Assembly: GCA_943367755.1 (NCBI GenBank)
Contig: CALRKB020000012.1
Coordinates: forward strand, 43,576 to 107,575
Origin: PCC-6802 sp943367755
Lineage (GTDB): Bacteria > Cyanobacteriota > Cyanobacteriia > Pseudanabaenales > Pseudanabaenaceae
Direction: 5' to 3'
Length of the DNA: 64,000 nt
Position numbers and translations under genes: made by a program. Positions 52,165 through 61,054 of this stretch are shown in pieces (the stretch's first letter is position 1; the number at the start of each line of letters is the position of its first letter). The notes beneath the pieces are model-generated. The model was not told where the DNA came from, did not search any database, and worked only from the letters and a program-made list of their open reading frames with translations.

Positions 52165-53031
52165 TTACTTCTCTTCTGCTGGTTGCCAAGGTGTAGGCAG
52201 ATGTACTTTCTCTGCTAATCCCAGCGCCTCTAGTCCCCTAATCGCAATCCAGGTTAGATCGATTTCCCACCATTTCAAACCTGAACGTGCTGATTTAGGA
52301 AAAGCATGGTGGTTATTGTGCCAGCCTTCGCCATAGGTTAATATTGCTGCCCACCAGAGATTAGTAGAATGATCTTCAGTTTCTCCAAAGTTACGATATC
52401 CCCACTTGTGGCAGGCGGAGTTGATCAACCAGGTGCTGTGCCAGAGAAACACGGCTCGCACAAATACGCCGTAAATCAGGAAAGACATGCCTAGACCCTG
52501 AGTAGAGCCGATCGCATATAGCAGAATTGCTAGGGGAATTTGAAATGATAGAAAGTTGCGATCGACAAAGCGGTAGTAAGGATCTGCGGCGATATCAGGC
52601 GCAAAGCTCTTGTAATTTTCAAACTCAAAGTGTTCTGGCTTGGAGTACATAATCCACATCATGTGGCTCCACCAGAAGCCCCGTTCTGCCGAGTAGGGGT
52701 CTTTAATTACATCTTCCGTAAAGCCATGATGCTGGCGGTGGCCGCCTACCCAAAATATCGGACCACCTTGCATCGCTAGCGCACCGATTGTTGTAATAAT
52801 ATATTCAAGCCATTTGGGGACTTGAAAGCTGCGATGACTAAGCATGCGGTGATAGCCAAGGCAAATACCAATACTGCCTAACAGCCAATGCAAAATCAGC
52901 ATTGTGCCCAAGGCTTGCCAAGAAAAATACCAGGGAGCTGCAAAAGCTACAAGGTGAATTGCGCCAAAAAAGAAAACGTTCGTCCAGTTGAGCTGTTGTT
53001 GAGGAGCTTGTTGGGAGCTAATTGAGGTCAT
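52165..53031 (-). CDS. desC: Acyl-lipid (delta-9 type) fatty acid desaturase
   Basis: 288 aa from ATG 53031. Three histidine boxes define the diiron site: HRMLSH, HRQHH and HNNHH. About four membrane helices. I chose 53031 because DesC proteins start a few residues before the QLNWTNVFFF block, and because an ATG at 53076 would put the regulator site on top of the start codon; that longer form is the alternative. It inserts the first double bond in acyl chains and so sets membrane fluidity. Divergent from a TetR regulator with two shared operators. Confidence 0.9.
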   Translation of the reverse strand: MTSISSQQAPQQQLNWTNVFFFGAIHLVAFAAPWYFSWQALGTMLILHWLLGSIGICLGYHRMLSHRSFQVPKWLEYIITTIGALAMQGGPIFWVGGHRQHHGFTEDVIKDPYSAERGFWWSHMMWIMYSKPEHFEFENYKSFAPDIAADPYYRFVDRNFLSFQIPLAILLYAIGSTQGLGMSFLIYGVFVRAVFLWHSTWLINSACHKWGYRNFGETEDHSTNLWWAAILTYGEGWHNNHHAFPKSARSGLKWWEIDLTWIAIRGLEALGLAEKVHLPTPWQPAEEK

Positions 53032-53058
53032 GGAAGAACCAGGTGGGTTAATTGGTTG

Positions 53059-53075
53059 TGCAAGTGTTACTTGCA
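53059..53075. promoter_or_regulatory. Palindromic operator O1, upstream of the desaturase
   Basis: TGCAAGT-GTT-ACTTGCA, 28-44 bases before the chosen desaturase start. Same core as O2. Confidence 0.8.
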
Positions 53076-53101
53076 TAACAATAAGCTTACCCCTTTTTTG
53101 T

Positions 53102-53132
53102 AGAATAATGCAAGTACCACTTGCATTATTCT
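53102..53132. promoter_or_regulatory. Palindromic operator O2, upstream of the tetR gene
   Basis: 14-bp perfect arms AGAATAATGCAAGT / ACTTGCATTATTCT around ACC, ending 7 bases before the TetR ATG. The inner TGCAAGT-N3-ACTTGCA equals O1, which is good evidence that one dimeric protein, most likely the adjacent TetR protein, controls both genes. Confidence 0.88.
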
Positions 53133-53139
53133 CAAGCTC

Positions 53140-54360
53140 ATGGCATCTTCCCGCATTCCAACTCACGAACGCATAGTTAGTACTGCCCTAGAGCTGTTTG
53201 CTCGTCAGGGGATTACAGAAACTACAACTAGACAGATTGCAGATCGAGCGCAGATCAATGAAGTGACACTATTTCGCCACTTTGGTAGTAAGCATGGGTT
53301 GCTGCTAGCCGTATTGCAGGAGTGTTTGCAAAAATATTTGCTGTTGACTGAGGTTGGAGAGTCTTTGATGGTATCTGAAGTTTCAAGCCAGAAGGATCTA
53401 ACACGATTCTTGCGCTATTACATGCAGAGTTCTTTGCAAGCACTGGAAAGCGTACCAGAATTAATGCGATCGCTAGTAGGTGAAGCGGGTCAGTATCCGG
53501 TTGAGAGTCGCCAGGCTCTGGCACAAGGTATTGTGCAGGTGAATCAATCGATCGCCAATGCTTTACGTGAAGTAGTCACTAATACTCATATCGATCTGCC
53601 ACTACCCCCTCTCAAACTAGTGGCCCTGGTCAATACCTGTATTTTGGGATATGCCGTGGTTTGTCTGACTAGTGATGCTCAGGCAATTTGGTTGAGTCAG
53701 GAAGACTTTATTTCTACTTTAATTGAAGCGATCGCCTGGGATGGTATGCATACAGTACATCCCGAGCATATTGAGCATACTGGGCAGGTAGTCGATCTCC
53801 CCCCCGACACTGTACATGAGATTGTGCAGCAGGCAAAACGCAATGGTGCGATGGACTATGCGATCTCCTATCTTCTATTCGCGGCAGGCTTACAACCTGA
53901 AGAATTAATGCGTCTGCACCGTGATGACTACTGGGTTGAGGACAAAGCAGGCATATTGCGGGTAGGGAATGGTAGCTTAAGTCAGCGCACGGTGCCCGTC
54001 AATCAAAAAGTTCTGGGTCATCGCTATGGATCTGCTCACAATAATCCCCTCACTGCCTACCTCAAAAACCGTAAAGATATTCACACAAGTATGTTTGTAG
54101 ACAGCGATATCAACCCCCTATCGATGGAACATTTGCACAGACAATGGTGCCAATGGATTCAGGGGGGACGCAGGCTCGATAATAAACCGATGGAAATCGA
54201 TCAGGCAAGGCAGACTTGGGGCGTGGAAATGCTGATGCGGGGCATGGATGTGGAAAATTTCCGCATTATCAGTGGTCTTAAACCTGTGGAGATTCAGCTT
54301 TATCAGATGCGTGTCAAGGAAAAAGCAGCAGTTCACCAGGCGATCGCCCTTGATGCGTAG
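53140..54360 (+). CDS. TetR-family regulator fused to a recombinase-like C-terminal domain
   Basis: 406 aa. TetR HTH at residues 10-55 (TTTRQIADRAQINEVTLFRHFGSK, landmark at 28-51) and a TetR ligand domain to about 200. From about 238 to 392 the pattern matches the tyrosine recombinase core: LLFAAGLQPEELMRLHRDD, then ILRVGNG and VPVN, and a final helix with MLMRGMDVENFRIISGLK and LYQMRV. In the integrase pattern the first catalytic Arg (GLR) is Gln at residue 252 and the HxLRH box is DQARQ, while a Tyr remains at 388, so it looks inactive. Divergent from the desaturase and sharing operators with it. Confidence 0.85.
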   Translation: MASSRIPTHERIVSTALELFARQGITETTTRQIADRAQINEVTLFRHFGSKHGLLLAVLQECLQKYLLLTEVGESLMVSEVSSQKDLTRFLRYYMQSSLQALESVPELMRSLVGEAGQYPVESRQALAQGIVQVNQSIANALREVVTNTHIDLPLPPLKLVALVNTCILGYAVVCLTSDAQAIWLSQEDFISTLIEAIAWDGMHTVHPEHIEHTGQVVDLPPDTVHEIVQQAKRNGAMDYAISYLLFAAGLQPEELMRLHRDDYWVEDKAGILRVGNGSLSQRTVPVNQKVLGHRYGSAHNNPLTAYLKNRKDIHTSMFVDSDINPLSMEHLHRQWCQWIQGGRRLDNKPMEIDQARQTWGVEMLMRGMDVENFRIISGLKPVEIQLYQMRVKEKAAVHQAIALDA

Positions 54361-54420
54361 GGGCGGGTTTAACGAGAAGCTGGGAATGTTTCGTAATACC
54401 TGGGACAAAACCCGCCCCTA
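54358..54420. repeat. Long palindromic repeat after tetR
   Basis: TAGGGGCGGGTTT (54358-54370) pairs with AAACCCGCCCCTA (54408-54420), perfect over 13 bp. The left arm contains the TAG stop of the TetR gene. It lies between convergent genes and may stop both transcripts. Confidence 0.85.
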
Positions 54421-54428
54421 CCAAGCCC

Positions 54429-56726
54429 TTAGCGGATTGAAGATGTCTCGTCTTCCAATTGTGTTTCAGCTAGTGTGTTTTTTGCCGGATCTGATTCCAA
54501 CAGTGGCAGGTCTGGCTCAGGCTCTGTATCGGCTACAGCTACTTGGAGCAGATCTGGCTCGCTGTAGTAGCTTTGGTAATCGGTATAGTATTCATTACTA
54601 TCTCGGCGAGCAAGCATATTAGCCAAAATACCAGCGATATGGGCGTGCCTGCTGGCTAATATTTCTAAAGTTCTGGCGATCGCCGAACGCGTAGACCTGT
54701 GCATTGCTGCTACCACAACCACAGTATCTACCTTAGTTGCTAAGCTCTGGGCATCAGTAATACCAACGATCGGTGGTGTATCAATCAGAACATAGTCATA
54801 GGTCTCCTGCCATGCCTGCATCAGGTTGGTCATCTTGGCCGACTCTAACAAAACTAGGGGATTAGGTGGAATGGGGCCGGAGGTAAGTATATCGAGGGAA
54901 TTGTGCAAGCCAACCGTTTGCAAGAGATCTCGCCAGTCACGATTTGTCACAATTGCAGTAGATAGGCCAGAGCTATTTTGTAAGCTGGCAAGCTTGTGGA
55001 TGGTCGGCCTGCGTAGATCGGCATCGACTAAAAGCACCTTATGCTCTAGTTCTGCTAACACGCAACCAAGATGATAAATTAGGGTGCTCTTACCTTCAGA
55101 TGGAATTGCGGAAGTAAAGGCAATGGATTTGATGCGGCGATCGCTATCCAAGTAGCGCAGGTTAATCGCCAAGGAGCGCAGAGATTCCATGAAGACGGAA
55201 TACTCGTAACTTGGCACGACTTTGGCACTATCAAAGCTATAGGCTTGTAAAGCTTTGAGTTTTGGCACTGTGCCCAGTAATGGCCTATTGGTCAGGTCTC
55301 TAAACTCATCAATCTCGCGAATTCGACGATCGCTACGTTCGAGCAACTGAGCGACCGCTAAAGCGACCGCAATACCGCCAATACCTCCCAATAAGAGGTT
55401 GAGCAGCACATTGGGTTCAATCGTATACTCTGGTAAGAGGGGACGTTCTAGCAAACGCCAAGCGGAAATTTCTTGAGCATCGGCAATGCGTAGTTCCTCT
55501 AATCTTTCCGAAAATTTAGTAAAAAGCGATGAATTAAAGGAAAACTGACGCTGCAACTCAGTATAGGTCTGCTGTAGTTGTGGAATTTGCGCAAATGCCA
55601 AACTAACTTGCTGTTTAGCCAGACGCACGTTATCTAACTGGGCTGTTTGCATCGCGATCGCGGTCTGCGCTTCAAATAGCTGAGTAGCTAAGGTTTGCCT
55701 AATCTCAGAAGTACCGTCAGTTACCACACCCACCGATCCGGCCTTACTACCGAGCGCGGATTCAACTTGCGCTTGCATCAGACTATAAAGGCGATCGCGC
55801 TTAGCCTTTAGAGCTCTCATCGCAGGATGTGTCTCGCGATACTTGGTCAGCTCCGTGTAGTAGGTAATTTCTGCTTCTTGAAACTGCTTAACCAGGTTTT
55901 GATAGGTGGTATCCTGCGCCAAAATCGCTTTATCAATCGCTACATCCGTAGAATTCCCAACCTGCTTCTGTAACTCGTTATATTTTGTTTCTACTTCCGC
56001 AATTTTAGCTTTTAGTTCCTGCTCCTGCTGCTCTAGAGTTTGCTTCATCTCATACACAGAAGCAGCATAGGTGTCAGGGTCAGAAATGTGATGTTTTTTG
56101 CGAAATTGCGTGACAGCGAGTGCGGACTTATCGAGTTTTTTGCGCAGTTGTGGGATCTTAGCCTGAAGTAATTGAATGGCATGGCTCGTCTGAGCGCGCT
56201 GATCCTTGAGATTGTATTCGCCGTAGGTCTCAGTCAATGTGCTTAACACCTGTTGCGCTCGATGGCGATCCGAGTCGCGGTAAGTTAGCCGCAGCACCAT
56301 AGCATCATTCTCTTGTCTAACTGAGAGATTGCTGGCAATCTGTGTTGCAAAATTTGCAGGTATAGGAATGGCTTGAGTGCTTTTGAGTTTGGCGACAGTT
56401 GCCTCAATTAGGGGTAGGCTTTGCAAAATGGCGATTTCTGTAGATAGATTGATGCGATCGCCATCGCTCTGATTAGATTTTCCGAATTTATTGGGGGGCG
56501 CGCTAATGCTAATGCTGTTCGCAATACTATTACTATGCTGAGTAAATAGTAAAGCTGTTGATGATTCGTAAACAGATGGTCTGGTAAATGTATACGCCGC
56601 AACTCCTGCAAATACGGTAGTTGAGGCAGCGAGTATAACGGGTAAGCGTCTACGTAGGCTACGCAGCCATCTTTTGATATTAGAAACCTGGTCTACTTGA
56701 CCATAGGTGACTGAACTTTCTGCCAT
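54429..56726 (-). CDS. Polysaccharide co-polymerase / tyrosine autokinase (Wzc-like)
   Basis: 765 aa. Wzz-type N-terminal domain with membrane helices near residues 31-51 and about 430-455; between them is a long coiled-coil periplasmic region. The C-terminal BY-kinase has Walker A AIPSEGKST near residue 537, Walker A' VLLVDADLRRP and Walker B YVLIDTPP, and a Tyr cluster (YYTDYQSYY) near 700. It controls length and export of extracellular polysaccharide. The tail after the tyrosines is acidic. Transcribed alone; no other capsule gene is next to it. Confidence 0.93.
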   Translation of the reverse strand: MAESSVTYGQVDQVSNIKRWLRSLRRRLPVILAASTTVFAGVAAYTFTRPSVYESSTALLFTQHSNSIANSISISAPPNKFGKSNQSDGDRINLSTEIAILQSLPLIEATVAKLKSTQAIPIPANFATQIASNLSVRQENDAMVLRLTYRDSDRHRAQQVLSTLTETYGEYNLKDQRAQTSHAIQLLQAKIPQLRKKLDKSALAVTQFRKKHHISDPDTYAASVYEMKQTLEQQEQELKAKIAEVETKYNELQKQVGNSTDVAIDKAILAQDTTYQNLVKQFQEAEITYYTELTKYRETHPAMRALKAKRDRLYSLMQAQVESALGSKAGSVGVVTDGTSEIRQTLATQLFEAQTAIAMQTAQLDNVRLAKQQVSLAFAQIPQLQQTYTELQRQFSFNSSLFTKFSERLEELRIADAQEISAWRLLERPLLPEYTIEPNVLLNLLLGGIGGIAVALAVAQLLERSDRRIREIDEFRDLTNRPLLGTVPKLKALQAYSFDSAKVVPSYEYSVFMESLRSLAINLRYLDSDRRIKSIAFTSAIPSEGKSTLIYHLGCVLAELEHKVLLVDADLRRPTIHKLASLQNSSGLSTAIVTNRDWRDLLQTVGLHNSLDILTSGPIPPNPLVLLESAKMTNLMQAWQETYDYVLIDTPPIVGITDAQSLATKVDTVVVVAAMHRSTRSAIARTLEILASRHAHIAGILANMLARRDSNEYYTDYQSYYSEPDLLQVAVADTEPEPDLPLLESDPAKNTLAETQLEDETSSIR

Positions 56727-57001
56727 TTTTCCTCATCCCACTGTGCGATTGGACTTATTACTTCACCCGCTAATTCTTGCGCTTGTGCCTTAGCATAAGC
56801 CTAGAATTACTAGGTACAGAATTCTTTGTCCACCCAGATTAAAATATTAGCATTATCCTCAAAAGCGTCTTGATAAATTAACCAAAGACACTAGTCAAGA
56901 ATTTACAATTTTTGTCTTTATCAAAAGATGAGCGCGTGTTTATAAGGCAGTGTGAGAGCAAATTAACGCGATCGCGCTAATACTAAAGGAGCTACAACAA
57001 A

Positions 57002-57460
57002 ATGACACAAGCAATCGCACCAAAAACGGCTCTCTATGATCGCGACTATTTGCAATGGGTTGAAGATATTGTAAATAAGCTTCGTGCCAGAGACTTTGAG
57101 CACTTAGACATTGAAAATTTAATAGAGGAGATCGAGGACTTGGGGAAATCCGAGAAAAAAGAGATATTGAATCGCTTGACGACCTTACTAGAACATTTGC
57201 TCAAGCGGCTCTATGTTGATATGCCTCAAGAGTTTAATGGCTGGGAACGCACAATCAGAGAACAGCGCCGACAAATTAAACGGGCGATCGAGTTTTCCCC
57301 TAGTCTTGCCCCGCTTTTTTGTCAGTTCTTTGACAAGGCTTTTGATGACGCCCTTGATGAGGTTCGCAAGGAAAAAGGCTATAAGTCTTTCCAGTTCCCT
57401 GATACGTGGCAGTTTAGCCGCGATCTGGATGCCATGCTAAATATTGATTTCTGGGAATAA
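57002..57460 (+). CDS. DUF29 family protein
   Basis: 152 aa, YDRDYLQWVEDIVNKLRA, DIENLIEEIEDLGKSEKKE and FNGWERTIREQRRQIK show DUF29. Start ATG with an AAAGGAGC ribosome-binding site. Paralogue of 50954-51415. It precedes the CCB gene by 7 bases on the same strand. Confidence 0.88.
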   Translation: MTQAIAPKTALYDRDYLQWVEDIVNKLRARDFEHLDIENLIEEIEDLGKSEKKEILNRLTTLLEHLLKRLYVDMPQEFNGWERTIREQRRQIKRAIEFSPSLAPLFCQFFDKAFDDALDEVRKEKGYKSFQFPDTWQFSRDLDAMLNIDFWE

Positions 57461-57467
57461 TAGATAA

Positions 57468-57986
57468 ATGGACTTAAAAGATAGCGTTTTATCATCTACA
57501 TTTCTGCTGACGGTTTTACTGATGGTTGGCCTGATCTCTTTTCTGACATCATCAGTGAAAGATCGCACAACGGAGATGGTGTTTAAGTCTCCAACTCTGG
57601 ATAGTGATGGCTTGCTTCTAGAGGTAAGAAATTATTTGAGGGGCAGGGCCTATGAAGTAGTGAACCTAGATCGCCGAGCCGACACGGTGACACTATCCGG
57701 TCAGGTAAAGCCCAGTATGTTTTTAGCAATATTTCTCGTGAGTATGGCAGTGCTTGGTTTTGGCTGCTTGGGGCTGGTACTGAAGGCATTAATTCCGGCA
57801 GTAAATGACCTCTGGTGGAGTTTGATGCTAGCAGCTCCATTAGTAGGGGTATTTTATTGGCGTGGTGCCGATCGCCGTGAGGAAGTCAGTCTCAAGTTAC
57901 AGTCAGATGGAAGCCTGTGGATGCGTGGGCATAAGGATGAGTTAACTGAGTTAAAGCGATCGCTAAATTTAGAAAAATTAGGGTAG
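57468..57986 (+). CDS. Cofactor assembly of complex C subunit B (CCB2/CCB4-like)
   Basis: 172 aa. Two pairs of membrane helices (residues 8-27 and 83-130) enclose a soluble segment containing RAYEVVNLDRRADTVTLSGQVKPS, typical for the CCB2/CCB4 family that attaches heme c(i) to cytochrome b6. The tail carries short beta strands. Likely thylakoid membrane. Coupled to a DUF29 gene upstream. Confidence 0.83.
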   Translation: MDLKDSVLSSTFLLTVLLMVGLISFLTSSVKDRTTEMVFKSPTLDSDGLLLEVRNYLRGRAYEVVNLDRRADTVTLSGQVKPSMFLAIFLVSMAVLGFGCLGLVLKALIPAVNDLWWSLMLAAPLVGVFYWRGADRREEVSLKLQSDGSLWMRGHKDELTELKRSLNLEKLG

Positions 57987-58047
57987 AAAGAGCTAAGATA
58001 TTCAAATTTAATTTGCCTTTAACCTGCCTTTAATCTCTAAAACTTAA

Positions 58048-58962
58048 GTGATTGACAGCCTTACAGATATTTACTTGCCTCTAGTAGGCTGGACACTAGC
58101 CGGACTCTTGCTTTTTAGGTTTTTGCCCGAAGCAGTGCCAAGATTTATGGGCAGATCGCTGTACTGGGTAGGCGTGCCTTTACAGGTATTAGCGTTTATT
58201 CAACGGGCTGATTTAACTAGATCTGTATGGCTGGTACCCGCTGTCGTGGCGTTTGCTTTTTTTATAGGATTAGGGGCAGGTTGGTTGTGGGCGCATTTTA
58301 CAGGAATTCCCAGAGAGCAACGTGGTGGTTTTTTGCTCTCCGCTTCCTTAGGCAACGTTGGGTTTGTGGGCTTAGCGATCGCCCCCTTCTTGGTTGATGA
58401 TGCTTATTTAGGCTGGGTAGTGTTATTTAGCTTGGCACACAACGTAATTTGTAGTTATGGCTTGGGTGTGGCGATCGCCAGTTATTACGGCGAACACAAG
58501 TGGCCAATTCACTGGTCTACGCATATCAGGTCAATGCTGGTTACGCCATCGATCTGGGCATGTGCGATCGGTATATGGTTAAAGTTGCAGCACATCGAAC
58601 TGGCTGAACCAATCGCGATCGGTATTCAGGCATCGGTGAAAATAGTTATTCCAATGGCATTGCTGCTGATTGGCATCCGCCTGAGTCAGATTAGAAAGTG
58701 GGACGGAGTCAGTAAAGCAATTCCCGCAGTTTTGATTAAGCTAGTACTTGTGCCTTTGTGTGTGGGCGGCAGTTTAACACTTCTGGGGATGCCAGAAATA
58801 CCTCGTCTGGCCATGGTTTTACAAGCAGGGATGCCTTGCGCTTTTGCGGGGGCAATTCTGGCGGAGGAATATAATGTGAACGAAGAAACTATCTTACTCA
58901 GCATTGCGCTCAGCAGCATTGGGATTTTAGTGACAATTCCCCTGTGGTTGTGGTTGTTTTAA
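58048..58962 (+). CDS. AEC family transporter (auxin efflux carrier-like)
   Basis: 304 aa, ten membrane segments expected from the hydrophobic pattern. LLSASLGNVGFVGLAIAPFL and the late GMPCAFAGAILAEEYN motif are AEC signatures (conserved Asn and Pro in the broken helices). Start GTG. Substrate unknown; probably small organic acids or other metabolites. Confidence 0.88.
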   Translation: MIDSLTDIYLPLVGWTLAGLLLFRFLPEAVPRFMGRSLYWVGVPLQVLAFIQRADLTRSVWLVPAVVAFAFFIGLGAGWLWAHFTGIPREQRGGFLLSASLGNVGFVGLAIAPFLVDDAYLGWVVLFSLAHNVICSYGLGVAIASYYGEHKWPIHWSTHIRSMLVTPSIWACAIGIWLKLQHIELAEPIAIGIQASVKIVIPMALLLIGIRLSQIRKWDGVSKAIPAVLIKLVLVPLCVGGSLTLLGMPEIPRLAMVLQAGMPCAFAGAILAEEYNVNEETILLSIALSSIGILVTIPLWLWLF

Positions 58963-59419
58963 TCACGGGAAAAGCAGGGCTATTTCATTTATCAAAGTAC
59001 TGAGGCTAAGTGCATCATTAGCCGAGACACTTGTCGGAAATACCTCGGCAACGTCAGAATAAAGCATTACGTATGTTGGTTGCTGCTCGATAGAGTTCAA
59101 TATACTTCCCTTGAACTCCTCTCTCTATTTTGGCAAAGTCTTAGTCAGGAAGTAATTCATCTTCTAACTTGTGGTTAATTACCTTCTTCATAAAAACTCT
59201 GCTCATTCCTTACGAGTGATGGGGGCAGAGAAAGTCACAGAGAAAGGATCGTTAATGAAGAGAGTACTCTATACCCTTAGATATATATTTATTACGCTTA
59301 GTTTAATTAATCGTAAAGGTGGGCATGCTCAGCTAGATAAAGTCATACATTATTGCTAGATCGTTAAACTGTTAGCTTGATTTACGTCGATTAACACTAA
59401 TAAAGATGGATCGTTAATA
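58963..59419. other. 457-base region without a supported gene
   Basis: A 62-codon plus-strand frame at 59171-59359 has no ribosome-binding site and unremarkable content, so I leave it out. GCCGAG and CTCGGC (about 59018-59045) could form a small hairpin. GGATCGTTAAT occurs twice (about 59247 and 59410), the second right before the next gene's start. Confidence 0.5.
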
Positions 59420-59893
59420 ATGCCAAAAACCAAATTGCCGAATGCTGTAATCGCAGCAGTAGGAATGTCTCTATTTTATGCGCTCATTTATGCTTCTAGC
59501 GCATGGCCTTCCTCATCTACAGAAAATGCTAATGACATCAATTTCGGCAAGCCGGTCACCTCTGTACCATCAGCATCCCGAGACAATGATCGGATTTTGC
59601 TAGCTAAAGGCAGAAATTTCTGTAATTCTAACGAGTCAGTCTTTTTTGCTGGTGAATCTAGTAGCTTTTGGATCTATATTTGCGGTGGCGATCGCCCACA
59701 CTACTATATTGGCGTAGAGAAAAACCGTCCGACTAATTTAATCCGCCTGCCGCTGAGAGACTATGGAAATGGCTATTTTGAAGCGGTGAATGGTGAATAT
59801 ACTTACATTGTTTCTAACACTCCACGCGGCAGATTCCTAACTGTGAGTAAAGGTTACCGGGAACTCTTAAGGGAAGTTGTTTCTGAATATTAA
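59420..59893 (+). CDS. Exported hypothetical protein
   Basis: 157 aa. An N-terminal signal or anchor (about residues 8-28) is followed by a polar linker and a small beta-rich domain with two Cys (FCNSNESVFF and YICGGDRPHYYIG). No family recognised. The TAA stop overlaps the stop of the convergent cysteine desulfurase gene. Confidence 0.6.
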   Translation: MPKTKLPNAVIAAVGMSLFYALIYASSAWPSSSTENANDINFGKPVTSVPSASRDNDRILLAKGRNFCNSNESVFFAGESSSFWIYICGGDRPHYYIGVEKNRPTNLIRLPLRDYGNGYFEAVNGEYTYIVSNTPRGRFLTVSKGYRELLREVVSEY

Positions 59894-61035
59894 CGCAAAG
59901 ACTTAATCGTGGTGATCGCATGTTGTGCCGCTAGATCGATTTGATCGGCGGTGGTAAAGCGCCCGATACCAAACCGAATCGAGGCATAAGCTAATTCTTC
60001 CGAGCGTCCTAGGGCGAGTAAAACATGGGAGGGGGAATTCTTGGTAGAGCTACAGGCAGCACCGGATGAGACTGCGATCGCGGTATTTAGTCCTAACAGG
60101 AGTGCCGTCCCATCTACTCCTTCGACACTAAGATTGAGATTGCCAGCTAGGCGCTGTGTGGGATGTCCGTTGAGATAAATGCGATCAATTTGCTGCAACT
60201 GCGCCCATAGACTTTGACGTAAGCTTAAAATGTATGTCTGTTCGCCATCCTGAGATGCTTGTGCGATCTCTATGGCTTTAGCTAAACCAACAATTTGATG
60301 TGTAGCTAGCGTGCCTGAACGCATGCCGCGTTCGTGACCGCCGCCATGTATTTGTGCTGCTAATTGCACTCTGGGATTGCGTCGCCGCACGTATAGAGCC
60401 CCAATTCCTTTGGGTCCATTGATCTTATGTCCCGTAATTGACATCAGATCGATTTGCATATCCGCTACATTCAGAGGGATTTTGCCGATCGCTTGCGCTG
60501 CATCAGTGTGGAATAGCACTTGATGCCTATGACAGATTGCCCCAATCGCCGCTAGTGGTTGCAGTACGCCGATTTCATTATTTGCCGCCATCACCGAAAC
60601 CAAAATCGTATCTGGGCGAATTGCCTTTTCTAACACTTCGAGATCGATAATTCCATCAGGTTGCACCGGCAGATAGGAGATCTCAAAACCCAAGGATGCT
60701 AAATAGGTGCAGGGATCGAGGATAGCATTATGCTCCGTCTGTAATGTAATCAGATGTCGTCCTTTCTCTAGATATGCCTCTGCTACCCCTTTAAGCGCTA
60801 GATTATTTGCTTCTGTCGCACCACTGGCAAAAATCACCTCTTCAGGTGTAGCACCGATCGCTGTCGCAATGACTTCCCTCGCTTGTTTAACTGCTGCGCC
60901 CGCCTCCCAGCCATAAATATGAGTGGTGCTGGCGGGGTTCCCATAGGTAGTACTAAAATAGGGTAACATTAATTCTAATACCCTAGGGTCTATTGGGGTA
61001 GTGGCATGACAATCCAGGTAGATGGGATACTGCAT
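59890..61035 (-). CDS. Cysteine desulfurase (NifS/IscS-like)
   Basis: 381 aa from ATG 61035. The open frame runs to 61152, but the enzyme begins MQYPIYLDCHATTPIDPRVLE and the longer form would overlap the previous gene. The PLP lysine is in TGHKINGPKG (about residue 200) and the catalytic Cys in GAACSSTKNSPSH (about 322). It supplies sulfur for Fe-S clusters or thiolation. The loop with SSTKNSPSHVL puts it in the IscS/NifS class. Confidence 0.93.
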   Translation of the reverse strand: MQYPIYLDCHATTPIDPRVLELMLPYFSTTYGNPASTTHIYGWEAGAAVKQAREVIATAIGATPEEVIFASGATEANNLALKGVAEAYLEKGRHLITLQTEHNAILDPCTYLASLGFEISYLPVQPDGIIDLEVLEKAIRPDTILVSVMAANNEIGVLQPLAAIGAICHRHQVLFHTDAAQAIGKIPLNVADMQIDLMSITGHKINGPKGIGALYVRRRNPRVQLAAQIHGGGHERGMRSGTLATHQIVGLAKAIEIAQASQDGEQTYILSLRQSLWAQLQQIDRIYLNGHPTQRLAGNLNLSVEGVDGTALLLGLNTAIAVSSGAACSSTKNSPSHVLLALGRSEELAYASIRFGIGRFTTADQIDLAAQHAITTIKSLR

Positions 61036-61054
61036 GAGATGATTCCAAATTGAC

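Noticed and set aside
53140..54360. Phage integrase and integration site
   Set aside because: The recombinase-like part is fused to a TetR repressor, has lost catalytic residues, and no att repeats or phage genes are present.
59171..59359. Plus-strand reading frame of 62 codons
   Set aside because: No ribosome-binding site, no recognisable motif, only a chance open stretch in a gene-free gap.
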